Positions 59,732 through 64,000 of a DNA stretch of 64,000 nt are shown one piece after another. Position numbers and translations under genes: made by a program. The number at the start of each line of letters is the position of its first letter. The stretch's first letter is position 1. The stretch lies in the NCBI RefSeq assembly GCF_039634785.1, contig NZ_JBBIAB010000007.1:1-64000 (forward strand). The letters are read 5' to 3'. The DNA comes from Tistrella mobilis. GTDB taxonomy: Bacteria; Pseudomonadota; Alphaproteobacteria; Tistrellales; Tistrellaceae. The notes beneath the pieces were generated by a model, which worked only from the letters and a program-made list of their open reading frames with translations, was not told where the DNA came from and made no database searches.

Positions 59732-62053
59732 ATGCTGAAATTCGGAATCGGCCAGGCCGTGCGTCGCGTCGAGGACCGGCGCTTTCTGACCGGCCATGGC
59801 CGCTATGCCGACGACATTTCCTTTGAAGGCCAGCTGCACGTGGCCTTCGTGCGCAGCCCCCATGCCGCGGCCCGCATCCTGGCGGTCGATACCGCCGATG
59901 CGGCGGCCGCCGAGGGCGTGGTCGCCGTCTTCACCGGCGCCGATCTGGATGCCGACGGCGTCGGCGGCGTGCCGGCGGTCGCGCGGGTGAAGAATGCCGA
60001 CGGCAGCGGGATGCAGGCGCCCAAGCGTCCGGCGCTTGCCGCCGATGCCGTGCATTTTGCCGGCGAAGCGGTGGCGATGGTGGTCGCGACCGATCCGGTC
60101 GCCGCCCGCGATGCCGCCGAGCTGGTGGTGGTGGATTATGACGAGCGCCCGGCCGTGGTCGATCCGCTGAAGGCGGTGGAAGAGGATGCGGTGGTCGTGC
60201 ATGACGGCACCCCCTCGAACCTCTGTTTCGACTGGCGCCAGGGCAAGGCGGCCGAGGTGGAGACGGCGATGGCGGCTGCCCACCAGGTGGTCGAGATCGA
60301 CATCGTCAACAACCGGGTGTCGGCCAATCCGCTGGAACCGCGGGCGGTGAACGCGACCATCGATGCCGAAACCGGCCAGACCGTGGTCTATACCAATGGC
60401 CAGGGCGTGCACGGGCTGCGCGGCATCCTGGCCGATGCCGTGTTCAAGGTGCCGGCCGACGAATTCCGGGTGGTGATGCCGGATGTCGGCGGCGGCTTCG
60501 GCATGAAGATCTTCCTCTATCCCGAACATGTCGCGGTGATCTATGCCGCCCGCAAGCTGCGCCGGCCGGTGAAATGGACCGGCGACCGCTCGGAAAGCCT
60601 GCTGACCGACGCCCATGGCCGCGATCTGCGCACCCATGCCCGGCTGGGGCTGGATGCCGATGGCCGCTTCACCGCCTTCGAGGTCTCGACCGTCGCCAAT
60701 CTGGGTGCCTATGCCTCGCAGTTCGGCGCGATGATCCCGACCTCTGCCGCAGCCGGCCTTGCCACCACGGTCTATGCGATCCCGGTGGCGGCCCTGCATG
60801 TGAAGGGCGTCTTCACCAACACCGCCCCGGTCGATGCCTATCGCGGCGCCGGCCGGCCCGAGGCGAATTACCTGATCGAACGGCTGATCGACACCGCCGC
60901 CCGCGCCACCGGCCGCAGCCCGGCGGAACTGCGCCGGATCAACTATATTCCTGCGACCGCGATGCCCTATACCAACGCCATGGGCACCACCTATGACTGC
61001 GGCGATTTTGCCCTGATGCAATCCCGCGCGCTGGAAGCGGCCGACATGGCCGGCTTCGCCGAGCGCCGCCGGCAGTCGGCGGCCAAAGGCCGCCTGCGCG
61101 GCATCGGCATGGCCAGCTATATCGAATGGACCCAGGGCAACCCCAAGGAAGAGGTCCGGATCCGCTTCGAAGCCGATGGCAGCGCCACCGTGCTGGTCGG
61201 GACCCAGTCCAACGGCCAGGGCCACGAAACCTCTTTCGCCCAGGTGGCGGCCGAACTGCTGGGCATGCCGTTCGAAAAGGTGCAGGTGGTGATGGGCGAT
61301 ACCGCCCGGGTGAAGACCGGCGGCGGCACCGGCGGTTCCCGCTCGCTGCAGATGGCGGGCTCGGCGATCCGTCTGGCGTCCGAGGCGGTGGTGGAACGGG
61401 CACGGTCGATCGCGGCCGAAAAGCTCGAGGCCGCGGCGGAGGATCTGGTGTTCGAAGACGGCCGCTTCACGGTTGCGGGCACCGATCTCGGGATGGATAT
61501 GGAGGCGGTGGCGCAGATCGCGCTGGATGCCGGCGCGCCGCTCGACGAAAGCCGGACCTTCGACCGCCCCGCCCCCACCTTCCCCAATGGCTGCCATGTC
61601 GCCGAGGTCGAAATCGACCCCGAGACCGGCCGGGTGGAACCGGTGCGCTATGTGGTCGCCGACGATTTCGGCAAGGTGGTCAACCCGATGATCGTGATGG
61701 GCCAGGTGCAGGGCGGCGTCGCCCAGGGGCTGGGCCAGGCGCTGATGGAACATGCCGTCTATGACGATGACAGCGGCCAGCTGCTCACCGGCAGCTTCAT
61801 GGATTACGGCATGCCCCGCGCCGAGGACATGATCTTCCTCGACATCCGGCTCTACGAGGATCTGCCGACGGCGTCGAGCGGCCTCGGCTCCAAGGGATGC
61901 GGCGAGGCCGGCACCATCGGCGCCTGCCCGGCGATCATGAACGCGATCAACGACGCCCTGATCGCCGAGGGCGCGGGCGAGATCGACATGCCGGCGACCC
62001 CGGCCCGGGTCTGGGCGGCACTGGGCGCCGCGCGCAGCACCGCTGCGGCCTGA
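59732..62053 (+). CDS. Xanthine-dehydrogenase-family molybdopterin-binding subunit (type II CoxL-like), orphan
   Basis: This 773-residue protein is a large molybdenum-cofactor subunit of the xanthine oxidase family (residues start RRVEDRRFLTGHGRYADDIS, with PDVGGGFGMK and GGGTGGSRSLQMAG). The active-site loop is DAYRGAGRPEANY, the type II form, not the AYXCSFR of true CO dehydrogenase. The catalytic Glu region GLGSKGCGEAGTIGACP is present. It should oxidise an aldehyde or heterocycle. The usual FAD (M) and 2Fe-2S (S) subunit genes are missing on both sides. The start at 59732 matches the conserved N-terminus. Confidence 0.9.
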   Translation: MLKFGIGQAVRRVEDRRFLTGHGRYADDISFEGQLHVAFVRSPHAAARILAVDTADAAAAEGVVAVFTGADLDADGVGGVPAVARVKNADGSGMQAPKRPALAADAVHFAGEAVAMVVATDPVAARDAAELVVVDYDERPAVVDPLKAVEEDAVVVHDGTPSNLCFDWRQGKAAEVETAMAAAHQVVEIDIVNNRVSANPLEPRAVNATIDAETGQTVVYTNGQGVHGLRGILADAVFKVPADEFRVVMPDVGGGFGMKIFLYPEHVAVIYAARKLRRPVKWTGDRSESLLTDAHGRDLRTHARLGLDADGRFTAFEVSTVANLGAYASQFGAMIPTSAAAGLATTVYAIPVAALHVKGVFTNTAPVDAYRGAGRPEANYLIERLIDTAARATGRSPAELRRINYIPATAMPYTNAMGTTYDCGDFALMQSRALEAADMAGFAERRRQSAAKGRLRGIGMASYIEWTQGNPKEEVRIRFEADGSATVLVGTQSNGQGHETSFAQVAAELLGMPFEKVQVVMGDTARVKTGGGTGGSRSLQMAGSAIRLASEAVVERARSIAAEKLEAAAEDLVFEDGRFTVAGTDLGMDMEAVAQIALDAGAPLDESRTFDRPAPTFPNGCHVAEVEIDPETGRVEPVRYVVADDFGKVVNPMIVMGQVQGGVAQGLGQALMEHAVYDDDSGQLLTGSFMDYGMPRAEDMIFLDIRLYEDLPTASSGLGSKGCGEAGTIGACPAIMNAINDALIAEGAGEIDMPATPARVWAALGAARSTAAA

Positions 62054-62076
62054 GTGACGCCCGGCCATATCGACTG

Positions 62077-62112
62077 GAAACGGGCCCTGCGGTTCGCCGC
62101 AGGGCCCGTTTC
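62077..62112. terminator. Bidirectional terminator between the molybdenum enzyme and YqaA-type gene
   Basis: A perfect 16-bp stem (62077-62092 with 62097-62112, loop TTCG) lies between convergent genes. The arms end in AAA/TTT pairs, so it can work on either strand. Confidence 0.82.
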
Positions 62113-62145
62113 ACATCCGAAGACCCGGGTGATCCGGCCGGTCGG

Positions 62146-62727
62146 TCAAAGGATGTAGCGCATCAGCACGAAACCGCCGACCAGCAGCACGCAGAACAGA
62201 ACCGTGAACAGGCCGAGCCGCTTCTCGACGATGGCAAGGGTCTTGGGCCCGAACCAGTAGATGATCGCGGTCACCGCATAGAACCGGATACCGCGCGCCA
62301 CGATCGCAGACAGAATGAAGCTGACGACATTCATGCCCGTGACGCCGCTGGTGATGGTGATCACCTTGAACGGGATCGGCGTGATGCCGGCCAGCAGCAC
62401 CATCACCCAGCCGAGTTCATTATAGCGGGCGGCGGCGGCGGCGAAGTCCTGGCGCAGGCCATAGATGTCAAGGATCGCCTGGCCGACGCTTTCAAACAGC
62501 AGATAGCCGATCAGATAACCCAGCACCGCCCCCGCCACCGAGGTGAGGGTGCAGATGAGCGCGAACCGCCAGGCCTTGGAGCGCTGGGCCAGCACCATGG
62601 GGGCGAGGATCACGTCCGGCGGGATCGGGAAGAACGAGCTTTCGGCGAAGCTGACGACACCGAGGGCACGTTCGGCGTGACGATGGCCGGCAAGCGCCAT
62701 GGTCCGGTCGTAGAGGCGGCGGAGCAT
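62146..62727 (-). CDS. YqaA-family (SNARE-associated/DedA-like) inner-membrane protein
   Basis: This 193-residue protein has about four or five hydrophobic segments and the YqaA-type features SFAESSFFPIPPDVILAPMV, GYLIGYLLFESVGQ and GITPIPFKVITITSGVTGM. It is a distant DedA relative of unknown function in membrane homeostasis. The ATG at 62727 follows weak GA-rich sequence. It sits between terminators and has no evident operon partner. Confidence 0.88.
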   Translation of the reverse strand: MLRRLYDRTMALAGHRHAERALGVVSFAESSFFPIPPDVILAPMVLAQRSKAWRFALICTLTSVAGAVLGYLIGYLLFESVGQAILDIYGLRQDFAAAAARYNELGWVMVLLAGITPIPFKVITITSGVTGMNVVSFILSAIVARGIRFYAVTAIIYWFGPKTLAIVEKRLGLFTVLFCVLLVGGFVLMRYIL

Positions 62728-62825
62728 CGGGACCTTTCGGGATGGGTCGGCGAAGCCTGGAGACTAGCACCGGCCATGCCCCCCGGCATCCCCAATTCAG
62801 GGCGGCGAGAACACCATCTCCGCAT

Positions 62826-62863
62826 GAAGACGCCCCGGACGGTTTCCCGTCCGGGGCGTCTTC
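62826..62863. terminator. Terminator between chemoreceptor and YqaA-type genes
   Basis: A perfect 17-bp stem (62826-62842 with 62847-62863, loop TTTC) lies 25 bp beyond the chemoreceptor stop. It should end the minus-strand chemoreceptor transcript. Confidence 0.78.
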
Positions 62864-62888
62864 GCCGTCAGGCGTGCGGTAAACCGGC

Positions 62889-64000
62889 TCAGCCGGCGCG
62901 CACCGCTTCAAGGAAGCTGCGGACTTCGCTGTCCAGATCGGTGGCCTGGCGGGCGAGTTCGCCGGCCGAGGACAGGATCTGCTGCGAGGCGCTGCCGGTG
63001 GCCTGGGCGGCGTCGCGCATGTCGTCGACGCTGCGGCTGACCTGTTCGGTACCGCGGGCGGCCGCCTGGACGTTCGAGGCGATCTCCTGGGTCGCGGCAC
63101 TCTGCTGTTCGACCGCACTGGCGATCGAGGTGGCGATGTCGTTGATCTCGACGATGATCTTGCGGATGCCTTCGATCGCGCCGATCGCCTGGTTGGTCTC
63201 GCCGCGCACCGCCGCAATCTGGGTCGAGATTTCCTCGGTCGCCCGCGCCGTCTGATTGGCGAGGCTCTTGACCTCGGAGGCCACGACCGCGAAGCCCTTG
63301 CCGGCTTCGCCCGCCCGGGCCGCCTCGATGGTGGCGTTGAGCGCCAGAAGGTTGGTCTGCTCGGCGATGTCGGTGATCAGCCGCACCACGTCGCCGATCT
63401 TCTCGGCCGCGGCCGCCAGGCCATAGACGGTCTGGTTGGTGCGCTCGGCCTCGTCGACCGCGCGGCCGGCGATGGTCGAGGACTTGTGGACCTGCCGGCC
63501 GATCTCGGAGATCGAATGCGACAGCTCTTCGGCGGCGGCTGCCACCGTCTGCACGTTCTCGGTCGCCTGGGCGGTGGCATGGGCCACCTCGTCCGACTGA
63601 TGGCGGGCGCCATCGGCGGTGGACGACATCGAGCGGGCGGTGGCATCCAGCTCGGTCGCAGCCGCCGTCACCCCGCGCAGCACGCCGCTGACCCGGTCGT
63701 CGAAGCTGCGGGTCAGGCGCACCAGTTCCTCGGCGCGCTTCGACTTCTCTTCCTGATCAAGCCGCTGGGCCTCGGCCAGGCGCTGGCTTTCGACCATGGC
63801 GTCCTTGAAGACCTGCACCGAGGCGGCCATCTCGCCGATCTCGTCGCTGCGGTCACGATCGGGAATGTCGATCGAGAGGTTGCCGTTCGAGAGTTCCTTC
63901 ATCGCGCCGGTCATCCGGCCGAGCGGGCGGGTGACGCCGCGGGCGACCAGCATACCGATGGAGCCGACGATCACGATCAGGCCGACGGCCACCGCGGCGA
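62889..64000 (-). CDS. Methyl-accepting chemotaxis protein, C-terminal part (runs off window)
   Basis: The frame remains open to the right edge, so only the last 370 residues or so are visible. The part seen starts in a transmembrane helix ([18 protein letters not shown]), then a HAMP domain ([19 protein letters not shown]), a coiled coil and the signalling hairpin tip ([20 protein letters not shown], with [20 protein letters not shown]). It signals to CheA/CheW. There is no visible CheR-binding C-terminal pentapeptide (ends FLEAVRAG). The sensor domain and true start lie outside the window. Confidence 0.93.
   Translation of the reverse strand, partial: AAVAVGLIVIVGSIGMLVARGVTRPLGRMTGAMKELSNGNLSIDIPDRDRSDEIGEMAASVQVFKDAMVESQRLAEAQRLDQEEKSKRAEELVRLTRSFDDRVSGVLRGVTAAATELDATARSMSSTADGARHQSDEVAHATAQATENVQTVAAAAEELSHSISEIGRQVHKSSTIAGRAVDEAERTNQTVYGLAAAAEKIGDVVRLITDIAEQTNLLALNATIEAARAGEAGKGFAVVASEVKSLANQTARATEEISTQIAAVRGETNQAIGAIEGIRKIIVEINDIATSIASAVEQQSAATQEIASNVQAAARGTEQVSRSVDDMRDAAQATGSASQQILSSAGELARQATDLDSEVRSFLEAVRAG

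Noticed and set aside
59732-62053. Aerobic carbon monoxide dehydrogenase
   Set aside because: The loop is AYRGAGR rather than AYXCSFR, and the S and M subunits are absent.

Overview
The window reads as chromosomal DNA of a GC-rich, Gram-negative alphaproteobacterium. Codon third positions are almost all G or C. Three features support this: three TRAP-type or BMP-type uptake systems, a bifunctional CysN/C, and an ADP-heptose pathway. A Tistrella-like Rhodospirillales or Geminicoccales member is plausible, but that is a guess from overall gene flavour.

Layout. Positions 1-4.8 kb are the edge of a surface-polysaccharide locus: an initiating sugar transferase and two nucleotide-sugar SDR enzymes, disturbed by an IS701-family element whose end abuts the sugar transferase stop codon and by a complete IS5-family element carrying a passenger gene. 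From 5.0 to 7.8 kb lies sulfate uptake (cysP-cysT-cysW, no cysA). From 8.0 to 11.0 kb lies a TRAP transporter. From 11.1 to 22.4 kb lies a fatty or branched-chain acyl-CoA catabolic cluster: two acyl-CoA ligases, an acyl-CoA dehydrogenase, enoyl-CoA hydratase, MFE-2-like dehydrogenase, R-specific hydratase, AMACR-like racemase, DUF35 plus SCP2-type thiolase, 2,4-dienoyl-CoA-reductase-like SDR and a MarR regulator. Sulfate activation (cysD, cysN/C) follows at 22.5-25.2 kb, then a convergent gfcB/gfcA-like pair and the ADP-heptose genes (hldD, gmhA, hldE) to 30.5 kb. From 32 to 39.5 kb there is a BMP-type ABC importer with a cytosine deaminase, preceded by a RutR-like operator. Next come a Phd/PemK-type toxin-antitoxin pair, a cNMP-domain cation/proton antiporter, an orphan NHLP-type (RiPP precursor-like) gene, a methyltransferase, a GntR-controlled TRAP transporter plus dehydrogenase (44.6-49.5 kb), a phage-tail-like beta-helix protein beside tRNA-Val, phenylalanine hydroxylase, a three-copy small-RNA array (54.4-55.1 kb), rpoH, a sigma-54-linked DNA-binding protein, a chromate transporter, an orphan molybdenum hydroxylase large subunit, a YqaA-type membrane protein and a truncated chemoreceptor.

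The strongest unusual signal is the array at 54.4-55.1 kb. Three tandem minus-strand units each have a sigma-70-like promoter with exactly 17-bp spacing, a variable 5' hairpin, a small GCCCA hairpin, an identical single-stranded anti-Shine-Dalgarno core and a rho-independent terminator. The core is perfectly complementary over 11 nt to the ribosome binding site of the TRAP gene at 8027, and over 9 nt to the translation starts of two acyl-CoA genes here. The second is the orphan NHLP-type precursor at 42859-43446, with a duplicated nitrile-hydratase-like leader, an LVAGG junction and a 32-residue core, but no maturation enzyme that can be recognised nearby.
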